Shown here: positions 47,082 to 56,353 of the stretch, one piece after another | Layout: every line of letters starts with the position of its first letter | Numbering within the stretch: position 1 is the first letter of the stretch | Source of the DNA: Shewanella aestuarii | Lineage (GTDB): Bacteria; Pseudomonadota; Gammaproteobacteria; Enterobacterales; Shewanellaceae | NCBI RefSeq assembly: GCF_014647215.1 | Contig: NZ_BMOT01000013.1 | Coordinates: 16,006 to 80,005, forward strand | Direction: 5' to 3' | DNA: 64,000 nt | Translations under genes and position numbers: made by a program | Notes under the pieces: model-generated | What the model was told of the DNA's origin: nothing | The model's database searches: none | Seen by the model: the letters and a program-made list of their open reading frames with translations, nothing else

Positions 47082-48314
47082 ATGGCAGCGTTTGAATACA
47101 AAGCCCTTGATAAAAAAGGCAAGCAGCAAAAAGGGGTGATAGAAGCAGATTCAGCTCGTCACGCCCGCAGTCAACTGCGTGAGCAGCGGCTAATGCCTGT
47201 GGAGATCCAACAGGTTGCCGACAAAGAAGCCCGCTCACAAAGTGGTGGCTTTAGTTTTGGTAACTTGTTTAAGAAACGCATATCGGTTGCTGAATTAGCC
47301 TTGATAACCCGTCAAATCGCGACCTTGGTGGCGGCGGGACTGCCAATAGAAGAAGCATTAAAAGCCGTAGGGCAGCAATCTGAAAAAGCGCGCCTAGGTA
47401 ACATGATGATGGCGGTGCGTTCTCGCGTTGTTGAAGGCTACAGTTTAGCTGATTCTATGGCTGAGTTTCCGCATGTGTTTGATGATTTATACCGAGCTAT
47501 GGTGGCATCGGGTGAAAAATCAGGCCATTTAGAAGTGGTACTTAACCGTTTAGCTGACTATACCGAGCGTCGCCAACAGTTAAAATCAAAACTCACCCAA
47601 GCCATGATTTATCCTGCAGTATTAACTACCGTTGCTGTTGGTGTTATTGCCGTGCTATTGGCGGCTGTGGTACCTAAAGTGGTGGGGCAATTTGAGCACA
47701 TGGGGCAAGAATTGCCTGGTACAACCCAATTTTTAATTGTGGCTTCTGACTTTGTTCAAAATTATGGTCTGATATTAATCGGTGTTTTGGTGGCGCTATT
47801 TGTCATTTTTAAACGCGTATTAACTAACCCCAAAATGCGGATGAAATTTGATACCTTGGTATTGCAACTTCCTGTGATTGGTAAGGTCAGTAAAAGTATC
47901 AATACAGCGCGTTTTGCGAGAACCTTAAGTATTTTATCCGCCAGTGCGGTGCCCTTACTCGATGGTATGCGTATTGCCAGTGAAGTATTACTGAATGTGA
48001 AGGTGCGTGCTGCGGTTGATGATGCAACAGCAAGGGTACGAGAAGGAACTAGCCTAGGCACTGCATTAACCAATACTAAATTGTTTCCTGCCATGATGCT
48101 TTACATGATTGCTTCAGGCGAGAAAAGCGGTCAGTTGGAAGACATGTTAGAGCGTGCAGCGGATAACCAAGACCGTGAGTTTGAATCAAACGTCACTATC
48201 GCTATTGGGGTATTTGAACCTCTACTTGTCGTTAGCATGGCTGGCGTGGTGTTATTTATCGTGATGGCAATCTTGCAGCCTATTTTAGAGTTAAATAATT
48301 TGATCAGTGGGTAA
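47082..48314 (+). CDS. gspF: Type II secretion inner-membrane platform protein GspF
   Basis: A 410-residue polytopic protein with two GspF repeats (about residues 70-195 and 275-395), each followed by membrane segments (VLTTVAVGVIAVLLAAVVPKVV, a second near 220, and VVSMAGVVLFIVMAILQPIL at the end). MAAFEYKALDKKGKQQKGVIEAD is a typical start. It begins 3 bases after gspE and interacts with GspE and GspL. Confidence 0.95.
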   Translation: MAAFEYKALDKKGKQQKGVIEADSARHARSQLREQRLMPVEIQQVADKEARSQSGGFSFGNLFKKRISVAELALITRQIATLVAAGLPIEEALKAVGQQSEKARLGNMMMAVRSRVVEGYSLADSMAEFPHVFDDLYRAMVASGEKSGHLEVVLNRLADYTERRQQLKSKLTQAMIYPAVLTTVAVGVIAVLLAAVVPKVVGQFEHMGQELPGTTQFLIVASDFVQNYGLILIGVLVALFVIFKRVLTNPKMRMKFDTLVLQLPVIGKVSKSINTARFARTLSILSASAVPLLDGMRIASEVLLNVKVRAAVDDATARVREGTSLGTALTNTKLFPAMMLYMIASGEKSGQLEDMLERAADNQDREFESNVTIAIGVFEPLLVVSMAGVVLFIVMAILQPILELNNLISG

Positions 48315-48370
48315 TAGTATTAACTTTATCCCTGCTCCAATCAACAACGTAGTTTTAGAGGAAGAATTTA

Positions 48371-48805
48371 ATGCAAAAGCATAGCAAACAACGCGGTTTT
48401 ACCTTACTTGAGGTGATGGTTGTTATCGTTATTTTAGGTATTTTGGCATCAATGGTAGTGCCAAATTTAATGGGCAACAAAGATAAAGCGGATCAACAAA
48501 AAGCGGTCTCAGACATTGTTGCGCTTGAAAACGCATTAGACATGTACAAGTTGGATAACAGCATTTACCCAACAACAGATCAAGGTTTAGAAGCATTAGT
48601 GCAAAAGCCAACATCATCGCCAGAGCCACGCAATTACCGTGAAGATGGATACGTTAAACGTTTACCGCAAGATCCTTGGCGTAATAACTACTTCCTATTA
48701 AGCCCAGGTGAGAATGGTAAGTTAGATATTTTCAGCGCAGGCCCAGATGGCCAACCAGGTACTGAGGATGATATCGGTAACTGGAATTTACAAGACTTCC
48801 AATAA
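48371..48805 (+). CDS. gspG: Major pseudopilin GspG
   Basis: A 144-residue major pseudopilin. The prepilin peptidase site and N-methylation segment are RGFTLLEVMVVIVILGILASMVVPN at the N-terminus (cleavage after RG). The C-terminal half has the conserved PSGENGKLDIFS-type calcium loop, here SPGENGKLDIFSAGPDGQPGTEDDIGNW. AGAGGAAGAATTT precedes the ATG. It assembles into the pseudopilus. Confidence 0.96.
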   Translation: MQKHSKQRGFTLLEVMVVIVILGILASMVVPNLMGNKDKADQQKAVSDIVALENALDMYKLDNSIYPTTDQGLEALVQKPTSSPEPRNYREDGYVKRLPQDPWRNNYFLLSPGENGKLDIFSAGPDGQPGTEDDIGNWNLQDFQ

Positions 48806-48808
48806 AAT

Positions 48809-49387
48809 ATGCGTCGTTCTCGCCAAGCAGGTTTTACCTTACTCGAGATGTTGCTTGTCGCATTATTAATGGGGCTGGCGGCTTCTGCTGTAACATTGTC
48901 AATGAGCAGCGCAGGCCCTGAGCAACTGCTTAAAAAGCAAGCTCAACGCTTTATTGCTGCCGCTGAACTTGTGCTTGATGAAACGGTATTGAGCGGTCAG
49001 TTTATTGGTATTGTGATCGATGATACTCAATACCAATTTGTCATTTATCATGAAGGTAAGTGGCAACCGATAGAACAGGATAAACAGCTTTCTAATCATG
49101 AACTAGAACCCGGTATCAGCTTAGCTTTGGTGCTTGATGGCATGCCGTTAGATCAAGAAGATGAATCGCAGGAATCTTGGTTTGATGAGCCTTTTATTGA
49201 TGAACCCAGTGCTGAAGAAAAGAAGAAAAATCCAGAGCCACAAATCTTATTGTTTCCAAGCGGTGAAATGACCCCCTTTGAATTAAGTTTTGCTACATAC
49301 AATGAAAGCCGACAACCTATAGATGTATTAGTTGTTGGGGATGCACTAGGACGATTGTCTATTGGGCACTTTGATGAACAAATCTAA
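48809..49387 (+). CDS. gspH: Minor pseudopilin GspH
   Basis: A 192-residue minor pseudopilin with the prepilin signal QAGFTLLEMLLVALLMG near residue 6. The mature part is acidic between about residues 110 and 150 (QEDESQES, EEKKKNPEP). It begins 3 bases after gspG and overlaps the gspI start by 14 bases. Confidence 0.92.
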   Translation: MRRSRQAGFTLLEMLLVALLMGLAASAVTLSMSSAGPEQLLKKQAQRFIAAAELVLDETVLSGQFIGIVIDDTQYQFVIYHEGKWQPIEQDKQLSNHELEPGISLALVLDGMPLDQEDESQESWFDEPFIDEPSAEEKKKNPEPQILLFPSGEMTPFELSFATYNESRQPIDVLVVGDALGRLSIGHFDEQI

Positions 49388-49742
49388 AGGCATGACCTTA
49401 CTGGAAGTGATTGTTGCTTTGGCGGTATTTTCTATCGCTGCTGTGTCTGTTACCAAAAGTTTAAGTGAACAAATGGCCAATATGCCAATTTTAGAAGAAC
49501 GCACACTGGGCCAGTGGGTTGCTAGTAATCAAATGGTTGAAGCTCGCTTGCCTGAGGTTTTTCCTGAGATAGGTTCAAAAGACGGCCAGGTTGAGTTGGC
49601 GGGTGAAGATTGGTATTGGCGCAGGGAAGTCATTAAAACCACTGATGATAATTTTAGAATGATCCGTATCAGTGTGAGTAAAGATGAACGTTTTAAGCGT
49701 ATTGTGGCGCAAGTGAGTAGCTATGTTCACAATCGAGGGTAA
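49374..49742 (+). CDS. gspI: Minor pseudopilin GspI
   Basis: A 122-residue minor pseudopilin. The prepilin signal is KGMTLLEVIVALAVFSIAA, cleaved after KG. The frame opens 12 bases earlier, but ATG at 49374 gives the family start MNKSKGMTLLEV. It overlaps gspH by 14 bases and gspJ by 20. GspI nucleates the pseudopilus tip with GspJ and GspK. Confidence 0.94.
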   Translation: MNKSKGMTLLEVIVALAVFSIAAVSVTKSLSEQMANMPILEERTLGQWVASNQMVEARLPEVFPEIGSKDGQVELAGEDWYWRREVIKTTDDNFRMIRISVSKDERFKRIVAQVSSYVHNRG

Positions 49743-50484
49743 AACAAATAAGGGGTTTACCCTGCTGGAAATGCTCATTGCCATTGCTATTTTTGCCATG
49801 ATTGGTTTGGCGGCAAATTCAGTGCTGTCGACAGTGATGAAAAATGATGAAGTCACCAAGACATTTTCTGTTCGCCTTAAAGCGTTACAGCAAGGTTTTG
49901 GAGCCATCGAGAGAGACTTAGGCCAGATGGTCGCGCGCACCTTAAGAGGCTTGGATGGCGAGCGAAGCAGTAGCTATTTTCAAGCGGGTGACAATATGCT
50001 TGATTCAGAAACCGAAGCATTAGTTTTTTATCGCTTAGGTTGGCTAAATCCTGATGGAATTTTACCCCGAGGCAGCCTGCAGTCAGTCGCTTATGTGGTT
50101 CAAGGTGGGCGGCTAGAGCGTTGGTATTATCCTTACCCTGAGCCTGCTAGCGGTGAGGAACCTCTTAAAACCTTGATTATTGAGAACGTGTTGTCTGTTG
50201 AGTACTCATTTTATATTAATGATAAATGGGAGCGAAAAACCGATGGCACCCAAATGCCTAAAGGCATTGCGATTGAAATTGAAATTGACGGCCTAGGTAA
50301 GATTCAACGTCAGTTTTTACTGCCAAAAGGCGCATCATCACCTAAAGCGGGTGAGGGTGATGCGAACGCTGGTGATGATAATGACGGTAAAAAAGACGAT
50401 AACGGTACTGATGATAACGGAGATGAAACCGATGACAACGGCCGTAAAGTCAGTCCCGGTGGAAATGATGGTGGACGAGGTTGA
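49723..50484 (+). CDS. gspJ: Minor pseudopilin GspJ with acidic tail
   Basis: A 253-residue minor pseudopilin with prepilin signal NKGFTLLEMLIAIAIFAM at about residues 9-26. The globular part runs to about residue 202. It is followed by a 50-residue low-complexity tail (203-253) rich in Asp, Asn and Gly, with repeated DDNG units. That tail is longer than expected for the core family and could bind calcium or be a flexible extension. The stop overlaps the gspK start (TGATG). Confidence 0.92.
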   Translation: MFTIEGKTNKGFTLLEMLIAIAIFAMIGLAANSVLSTVMKNDEVTKTFSVRLKALQQGFGAIERDLGQMVARTLRGLDGERSSSYFQAGDNMLDSETEALVFYRLGWLNPDGILPRGSLQSVAYVVQGGRLERWYYPYPEPASGEEPLKTLIIENVLSVEYSFYINDKWERKTDGTQMPKGIAIEIEIDGLGKIQRQFLLPKGASSPKAGEGDANAGDDNDGKKDDNGTDDNGDETDDNGRKVSPGGNDGGRG

Positions 50485-51473
50485 TGGGGCGTCATAAGCA
50501 GCAAGGCGTCGCCATGATTGTGGTGATCTTAATCGTCGCCATGGTGGTGATCATTGCCACTAACATTACCAGTCGCAATCAATTATCCATGCGCCGAACA
50601 CTCAATTTAGCTCAGTACGATCAAGCATATTGGTATGCTTTATCGGGCGAAGAACTGGCAATGAAGGTCTTAAAACAAGACTTTGAAGATGCGGACGGTA
50701 ATGCAGTACACCGCCAACAATACTGGGCATTAGCGGATGTGGTGTTTCCGGTCGAAGATGGTGTGATTGCCGGTAAAATTGATGATATGCGAGCCTGTTT
50801 TAACCTAAATGCTGTCGGCTTAGAGTCAAAAGAAGTCGAAAACGGTCAACCGAAATTGACACTGGCGGCAAAGCAGTTTCAAGGATTGTTAATTGCACTG
50901 GGTATGGATGAGTTTGGCGCAGAGCGTTTAACTCATACCTTAAAAGATTATATTGATGAGGATTCGTTATCGAGTCCATTTGGCGCTGAAGATGCGGAAT
51001 ATGAATCACGTAAAGTACCTTATCGCGCTGCCAATACGTTAATGCAGCATCGAAGTGAATTACGAGCTGTGATGGGATTTACACAAGATATTTATGTGAA
51101 ATTAATGCCTTATGTGTGCGCGATCCCCGGTGATAATCGCCAGTTGTTGAATGTTAATACCATTGAAATCGAACAGGCGGCCTTAATGGTGGGTATGTTA
51201 GATAATCAGATTTCAATCTCTGATGCTGAAAGCATTATTAATCAACGACCCGCCGATGGTTTTGAAAAAATAGAAGACTTTTGGGAGAACTCATCAGTCA
51301 GAAGCATAAAAGCTGAGGCGGATTTTCGCTCAAGCTTTGTAGTAACAAGCAACTACTTTTTACTGCATTCCGGTGCCAAAGTAGATAACGCAATATTCAG
51401 AATGGACAGTGTATTGAAGCGTAATGGTAATAACTTAGATGTGATTACCCGCCAGTACGGTGGACAACAATAA
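50484..51473 (+). CDS. gspK: Minor pseudopilin GspK
   Basis: A 329-residue minor pseudopilin that caps the pseudopilus. The N-terminus is QQGVAMIVVILIVAMVVII, where Gly-Val replaces the Gly-Phe of other pseudopilins and the Glu at +5 is absent; both are usual for GspK. The large mature domain contains LNTN- and saposin-like GspK features (LLNVNTIEIEQAALM). ATG at 50484 shares a base with the gspJ stop; the TTG at 50481 is less likely. Confidence 0.94.
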   Translation: MGRHKQQGVAMIVVILIVAMVVIIATNITSRNQLSMRRTLNLAQYDQAYWYALSGEELAMKVLKQDFEDADGNAVHRQQYWALADVVFPVEDGVIAGKIDDMRACFNLNAVGLESKEVENGQPKLTLAAKQFQGLLIALGMDEFGAERLTHTLKDYIDEDSLSSPFGAEDAEYESRKVPYRAANTLMQHRSELRAVMGFTQDIYVKLMPYVCAIPGDNRQLLNVNTIEIEQAALMVGMLDNQISISDAESIINQRPADGFEKIEDFWENSSVRSIKAEADFRSSFVVTSNYFLLHSGAKVDNAIFRMDSVLKRNGNNLDVITRQYGGQQ

Positions 51474-51521
51474 TAACAAACTCAACAGCATGAAGCCGTT
51501 AGAGGTTGGTGGAGAATAACA

Positions 51522-52739
51522 GTGTCTGAAAGGCTATTTATCCGATTAGGAAAAACATCAGAACACTCATGTTCATGGCTAGTATGGTCTGAACAAGAGC
51601 AAGAGATCATTGCTTCGGGTGAATTGCCTGATGCCGCAAGTCTTGCCAGCTTAACAGAGCGTGTTGGCAATAGGCCTGTTGATGTACTTGTGCCAGCAGC
51701 AAGCATGACATTAACCCAAATCGCCTTGCCAGAAAAAGGCCAGCGCCAAGCACTTAAGGCTTTGCCATTTATGCTGGAAGAGTCGATTGCAAGTGATGTA
51801 GATGACATGCATTTTGTTGTTGGCCCTCGTCAGGGTGAACATATTAATGTGGTTGCTGTTGAGCACCAGCAAATGCAGCAATGGTTGAGCTGGCTTAGCG
51901 ATGCAGGTTTAAAAGCAAAGCGTGTTGTGCCAGATTGTTTAGCCTTGCCGCTTGAGCAATGCCGTTGGGCGGTTATGAGTTTCGGTGAAGAGTATTTACT
52001 GCGCACTGGAGAAGGTGCAGGGGTGAGTTTACCTCAATCTTGGGTGTCGTTAGCCTTACCTAAATTATTAGTTGATGCCCAACAACAGGCAACAGATCAA
52101 CAAGCTATTGATGTGGCTTGCTACAGTGACAACGTTCAATTTGAAACTCAAGATTTAGTGTTAACGGCTAAGCCGCTAGAGTTACCTATGATGGTACTGG
52201 CAAAGGGGATTTTACACGCGCCGGTTAATTTATTATCAGGTATCTATAAACCCAAGCGCGAATATAGCAAGCAGCTAGTTTTGTGGCGTAATGCTGCTGT
52301 TATTACAGGTATTGTGATCCTATTGGCATTGGTAAATAAGGGCTTAGCTATTTCTGAGCTTAACCAACAAACCGCAGAATTACGCAGCCAAAGTGAAGCG
52401 ATTTTTAAAACCGTTTCCCCTGGTATAAATCGAATTGTTAACATTCGTTCGCAAATGGATAGTCAGTTACGCAGCATGCAAGGTCAAGGGGGAGGCGCAG
52501 CCTTCTTTGAGATGCTAGATGGACTGAAACCTGCGTTCACTCAAGTCCCTCAGTTAAAGCCGACAAGCTTGCGTTTTGAAGCCAATCGTAATGAACTGAG
52601 AATGCAAGTCAGTGCAGATAATTACGCACAGCTAGATAAATTTAAAGATATCGTTGCGAAAGACTTTCTATTAGAGGGTGGCGCAATGAACAGTAGCGAT
52701 GACACTGTCACAAGTACCTTAACCTTGAGGAGCAAATAG
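51522..52739 (+). CDS. gspL: Type II secretion platform protein GspL
   Basis: A 405-residue bitopic protein. The cytoplasmic actin-like domain (about residues 1-240) contains LPEKGQRQALKALPFMLEES, the GspE-binding region. One membrane segment lies near residues 250-268 (LWRNAAVITGIVILLALVNKG), followed by a periplasmic ferredoxin-like domain. GTG start at 51522 with GGAGAATAACA upstream. It couples GspE to GspM and GspC. Confidence 0.93.
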   Translation: MSERLFIRLGKTSEHSCSWLVWSEQEQEIIASGELPDAASLASLTERVGNRPVDVLVPAASMTLTQIALPEKGQRQALKALPFMLEESIASDVDDMHFVVGPRQGEHINVVAVEHQQMQQWLSWLSDAGLKAKRVVPDCLALPLEQCRWAVMSFGEEYLLRTGEGAGVSLPQSWVSLALPKLLVDAQQQATDQQAIDVACYSDNVQFETQDLVLTAKPLELPMMVLAKGILHAPVNLLSGIYKPKREYSKQLVLWRNAAVITGIVILLALVNKGLAISELNQQTAELRSQSEAIFKTVSPGINRIVNIRSQMDSQLRSMQGQGGGAAFFEMLDGLKPAFTQVPQLKPTSLRFEANRNELRMQVSADNYAQLDKFKDIVAKDFLLEGGAMNSSDDTVTSTLTLRSK

Positions 52740-52740
52740 T

Positions 52741-53217
52741 ATGGAAAATTTGCGTAACTGGTGGCAAAGCTTAGCTCAACGAGAGCAACAACTGGTGGGG
52801 TTTTGTGGCTTCTTTGTATTAATTGGGGTGTTATATTGGGGCATTTGGTCACCGATCTCAACGGCACAAGAAGATGCAGAGCGTAATCATAAAGCCGCGC
52901 TACAAACATTGAATTACGTTAAAAAAGCTGCCAATGAAATTGCTGGATTAGCTCAAGCAGGCGCTAAGGCCAAGGTGAGCGGAAGCTTAAGTTCTATCGT
53001 CAACCAAACGGCTGGTCAATATTCATTAGAAATAACTCGTATGCAACCTCAAGGGAACAAAATTCAACTGTGGATGGATGATGTGCCTTTTGACGCGCTA
53101 CTAAGTTATTTACATGAGCTTGTTGTTCAAAAAGGTTTAACTTTAGACAGCGTTGACTTATCTGAATCAGATACTGTCGGTTTTGTGAGTGTCAGACGTA
53201 TTCAGTTATCTCAGTAA
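52741..53217 (+). CDS. gspM: Type II secretion platform protein GspM
   Basis: A 158-residue bitopic inner-membrane protein with a short cytoplasmic tail (LRNWWQSLAQREQQ), a membrane segment near residues 18-36 and a periplasmic ferredoxin-like domain. It begins one base after the gspL stop. It stabilises GspL and GspE. Confidence 0.93.
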   Translation: MENLRNWWQSLAQREQQLVGFCGFFVLIGVLYWGIWSPISTAQEDAERNHKAALQTLNYVKKAANEIAGLAQAGAKAKVSGSLSSIVNQTAGQYSLEITRMQPQGNKIQLWMDDVPFDALLSYLHELVVQKGLTLDSVDLSESDTVGFVSVRRIQLSQ

Positions 53218-53226
53218 GGAATTTTT

Positions 53227-53988
53227 GTGAAGTTATTTGTTAAAATTGGCATCGCCATTTTTGTGTATTTGGTGTTTTTGTTCGTATACCTACCCGCAAA
53301 CTGGTTAGTCAGTATTGCGCCATTACCCAATAATGTTCAGCTATCGGGTGTTGATGGCACCTTATGGCAAGGGAATGCTGACTTTATTCGTATCGATCAG
53401 CGTCAGTTAGAGCACGTCAGCTGGAAGTTAAACCCATTGGCATTATTTATTGGGCAAGTGAATATTGATTTTCAACTGGGCTCCCGAGCGACAGCGGTTA
53501 GCGGCAAAGGCCATATTAGCTATTCGTTCTCAGGGCTTAAAGCCGATAATCTTCGTTTTGATGCTCCCAGTAGCTTTATTGTCGCTGGTAGTCGTTTACC
53601 CTTTAAAACAAGTGTGACTGGCGATGCCAGTTTAATGATTGAAAAACTTGAGCAGGGCGCTCCTTGGTGTGATCAGTTAGCGGGCAAACTCTTTTTAAAT
53701 AGTATTGGTGTAACCAACCAATTTGGTGCATATCCTTTAGGTGATATTACCTTAGGGTTAAGTTGTCGAGATGGTCAGGTACTGTTTAACACCGATGAAC
53801 AAAGCAACCAATTAGGGTTATCTGGCACCATTACCTTGGCGGAAAATAATTTGGTTAAAGTCAGTGCGAAGATCAAACCCACAGACACACAGCCTGAGGA
53901 TTTACGCAAAGCGCTAGGTTTCTTAGGTAAGCAAGACAGTCAGGGTTATTACCCAATTAATTACCAAGGCCGTATTCCTGGTTTGTAA
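53227..53988 (+). CDS. gspN: Type II secretion protein GspN
   Basis: A 253-residue protein with an N-terminal membrane anchor (IGIAIFVYLVFLFVYLPANWLV) and a beta-rich periplasmic domain (VQLSGVDGTLWQGNA is a family motif). GspN is present in only part of type II systems and its role is not well defined. GTG start at 53227, preceded by AAGGAATTTTT. Last gene of the operon; a terminator follows. Confidence 0.92.
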   Translation: MKLFVKIGIAIFVYLVFLFVYLPANWLVSIAPLPNNVQLSGVDGTLWQGNADFIRIDQRQLEHVSWKLNPLALFIGQVNIDFQLGSRATAVSGKGHISYSFSGLKADNLRFDAPSSFIVAGSRLPFKTSVTGDASLMIEKLEQGAPWCDQLAGKLFLNSIGVTNQFGAYPLGDITLGLSCRDGQVLFNTDEQSNQLGLSGTITLAENNLVKVSAKIKPTDTQPEDLRKALGFLGKQDSQGYYPINYQGRIPGL

Positions 53989-54007
53989 TGACGAATTACA
54001 ATAATTT

Positions 54008-54031
54008 AAAGGGTGCTTAGCACCCTTTTTT
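54008..54031. terminator. Terminator between gspN and yrfG
   Basis: AAAGGGTGC (54008-54016) and GCACCCTTT (54020-54028) with a TTA loop, then T. It serves gspN on the plus strand; the T tail touches the stop codon of convergent yrfG. Confidence 0.9.
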
Positions 54032-54707
54032 ATTGCTTAGTGTTTATCTGGAGCAATTCATCTAACAAGTGATGGTAATCGTCGATAGCGGGGAAATCAT
54101 GGAATAAGGTATGGCCTTTTTGGCTGTCGGGGTTTTTAATGCCTAACTGAAACCCTATACCTGCTTTTTTAGATGCTTGTAAAATCGCTTCACTGTCATC
54201 AATAAATAAACATCTAGCTGGGTTTAATTGATACTTCTCTATTGCGGTTAGCCAAAATTGTGGGTGCTCTTTTGGGTAGCCTGTCTCATGGCTCGATAAC
54301 ATGGCATCTAAACCCGTTGCCAGCTCAGTATGTTCTAACTTCAACTGCAGGCTTTTAGGGTGGGCATTAGTGAATAAAATGCGTTTTTTATTCATACTTC
54401 CCAAAGCCAGTAGAAAAGGCATGCTGTCTTGACGCATTTGAATGCGCTCAACTAATGAATAATGCAATGTCAGAATATCAAGTCCAAGTTGCTGCTGCCA
54501 ATAATCTAGGCAATACCACTCTAAGGTACCAGCCACTTGATGGTATGCAGTTTCAACTCGCTGCTTGGCTTCATCTAGGCTAATTTGTTTTTGTTGGCTT
54601 AATTGTTGCGGAACTAGATGCAACCAAAAATGATTATCAAAGTGCAGATCTAGTAGGGTGCCGTCCATGTCGAGTAAAACAGTATCTATCTTATGCCAAG
54701 GAAACAT
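54030..54707 (-). CDS. yrfG: HAD-family GMP/IMP nucleotidase YrfG
   Basis: A 225-residue HAD hydrolase. Motif I is LLDMDGTLLDL near residue 10 (nucleophile Asp), motif II is LFTNAHPKS and motif IV is FIDDSEAILQASKKAG. YrfG dephosphorylates purine nucleoside monophosphates. In gammaproteobacteria it commonly neighbours nudE, which is divergent here. Length matches E. coli YrfG. Confidence 0.88.
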   Translation of the reverse strand: MFPWHKIDTVLLDMDGTLLDLHFDNHFWLHLVPQQLSQQKQISLDEAKQRVETAYHQVAGTLEWYCLDYWQQQLGLDILTLHYSLVERIQMRQDSMPFLLALGSMNKKRILFTNAHPKSLQLKLEHTELATGLDAMLSSHETGYPKEHPQFWLTAIEKYQLNPARCLFIDDSEAILQASKKAGIGFQLGIKNPDSQKGHTLFHDFPAIDDYHHLLDELLQINTKQ

Positions 54708-54784
54708 GAAAATTCCAGTTGTGGATTACGCTTAGGATAGTAAGATTGTAACTTGTCTTTATTCATTCGTCACATGAGGTTGCA

Positions 54785-55351
54785 ATGACACAGCGGCATA
54801 GTAAGCCGGAAATCTTGCACACAGAAATTGTTGCCAAAAGTCGACTGTTTCAAATTGAGCAGGTTCATCTTAAGTTTTCTAATGGCGTTGAACGCCAATA
54901 CGAGCGAATGAAGGGCGGAAGTCGTGGAGCTGTGATGGTTGTGCCGGTACATGAAGGTAAATTGTTACTGGCAAAAGAATATGCCGCGGGTACCGATAGC
55001 TATGAATTAGGCTTCCCTAAAGGATTAATTGATCCCGATGAAGAAGCTATTGAAGCGGCTAATCGTGAACTTCAAGAAGAAATTGGTTTTGGCAGCAAGA
55101 AACTCACTCATCTTAAAACACTCTCACTTGCACCAGGCTACTTCTCGAGTAAAATGCACATTTTTATTGCTGAAGATTTGTATTTTAGCGAGCTTGAAGG
55201 TGATGAGCCTGAACCTATCATAGTTGTGCCCTGGGCATTAGATGATTGGCAATCATTATTAGATAACGCTGACTTTACCGAGTCTCGCAGTGTTAGTGCT
55301 CTTTTCCTCGCACAGCAGTTCTTAGCCCAATCGGTTCAAACTGAAAATTAA
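54785..55351 (+). CDS. nudE: ADP compounds hydrolase NudE
   Basis: A 188-residue Nudix hydrolase acting on ADP-ribose, Ap3A and NADH-like compounds. The Nudix box is complete: a Gly, five residues, Glu, seven residues, then REL-EE-GF, located near residues 79-101 (GLIDPDEEAIEAANRELQEE-IGF). Standard length and start. Together with yrfG and cysQ it forms a nucleotide-phosphate housekeeping neighbourhood. Confidence 0.93.
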   Translation: MTQRHSKPEILHTEIVAKSRLFQIEQVHLKFSNGVERQYERMKGGSRGAVMVVPVHEGKLLLAKEYAAGTDSYELGFPKGLIDPDEEAIEAANRELQEEIGFGSKKLTHLKTLSLAPGYFSSKMHIFIAEDLYFSELEGDEPEPIIVVPWALDDWQSLLDNADFTESRSVSALFLAQQFLAQSVQTEN

Positions 55352-55453
55352 TTCGCTGAACCTAAACTAGAGAATCTTCGCACTTTGGCTATAAATTAGC
55401 TAAAGTTAGTTTTAATCAGTAATACATGCTTATTTCCAGCAGCTGGAGTTGTA

Positions 55454-56266
55454 ATGAAGCCCGAAGTCGTCATCGAACAAGCAATTGAAATTGCCATCGA
55501 AGCAGGGAATGCGATTCGTGAAATCTACCAAGCAGGTAATTTTAAGCGTGAAATAAAATCAGATAACACTCCCGTGACGTCAGCAGATATGGCTGCACAC
55601 AATATTATTTGCGCTCGTTTGGCTCAACTGACTCCTGATATTCCAATTTTGAGCGAAGAAGATGCTGATATTCCATTATCTGTTAGAGAAACATGGTCAA
55701 CTTATTGGTTAGTTGACCCTTTGGATGGTACAGGAGAGTTTATTGCAGGTAGCGGTGATTTTTCGGTCATTATTGCATTGGTTGAACACAATCGCCCTAT
55801 TATGGGTATTGTTTACGCGCCCATGACTGAAGTGTGTTACTACGCGATAGCAGGCACAGGTGCCTATAAACGTGAAGGCGCTGAAGAAATACGTATTACC
55901 AGCACTCAGCTAGCAACAACCGAGCAAAATCATTTACGTATTGCCGTGAGTCGTCGCCAAGATCCGCAAAAAGTATTGAGTTTGTTTTCAGATCCTCAAG
56001 GCTGCGAGTTAGTTGTACTTGGTGGGGCGGCATTAAAAAGTTGCTTAGTTGCAGAAGGTCAGGCGGATTGTTATGTGCGTTTAGGGCCTACAGGTGAGTG
56101 GGATACAGGTGCAGCACAAATTATTGTTGAAGAAGCCGGTGGTGCATTAGTGGATATTGATTTACATCCTATGACTTATAACGAGCGCGATACATTAGAA
56201 AACCCCAACTTTATTGTTGTCGGTACAGAAAGCGTTGCTTGGAATGCCCTATTAGTTGGCCAGTAA
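55454..56266 (+). CDS. cysQ: 3'(2'),5'-bisphosphate nucleotidase CysQ
   Basis: A 270-residue member of the inositol monophosphatase superfamily that hydrolyses 3'-phosphoadenosine 5'-phosphate, a by-product of sulfate assimilation. Metal-binding motifs are EEDA near residue 73, DPLDGTGEFI near 94 and WDTGAAQIIVEEAGG near 215. Length as usual. The 102-base gap after nudE shows nothing notable. CysQ is probably transcribed from its own promoter. Confidence 0.94.
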   Translation: MKPEVVIEQAIEIAIEAGNAIREIYQAGNFKREIKSDNTPVTSADMAAHNIICARLAQLTPDIPILSEEDADIPLSVRETWSTYWLVDPLDGTGEFIAGSGDFSVIIALVEHNRPIMGIVYAPMTEVCYYAIAGTGAYKREGAEEIRITSTQLATTEQNHLRIAVSRRQDPQKVLSLFSDPQGCELVVLGGAALKSCLVAEGQADCYVRLGPTGEWDTGAAQIIVEEAGGALVDIDLHPMTYNERDTLENPNFIVVGTESVAWNALLVGQ

Positions 56267-56353
56267 AGTTATACTCTAAATTATTTTTGTTCTTGCAAAA
56301 ACTTCGAAAACAACTCGCAATTCAACACCGCCTGTTTTATGAGGCGATTAGAC

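Noticed and set aside
56310..56350. CGCCT...AGGCG hairpin between cysQ and mnmH
   Set aside because: The five-pair stem has no T run on either strand; too weak to call a terminator.
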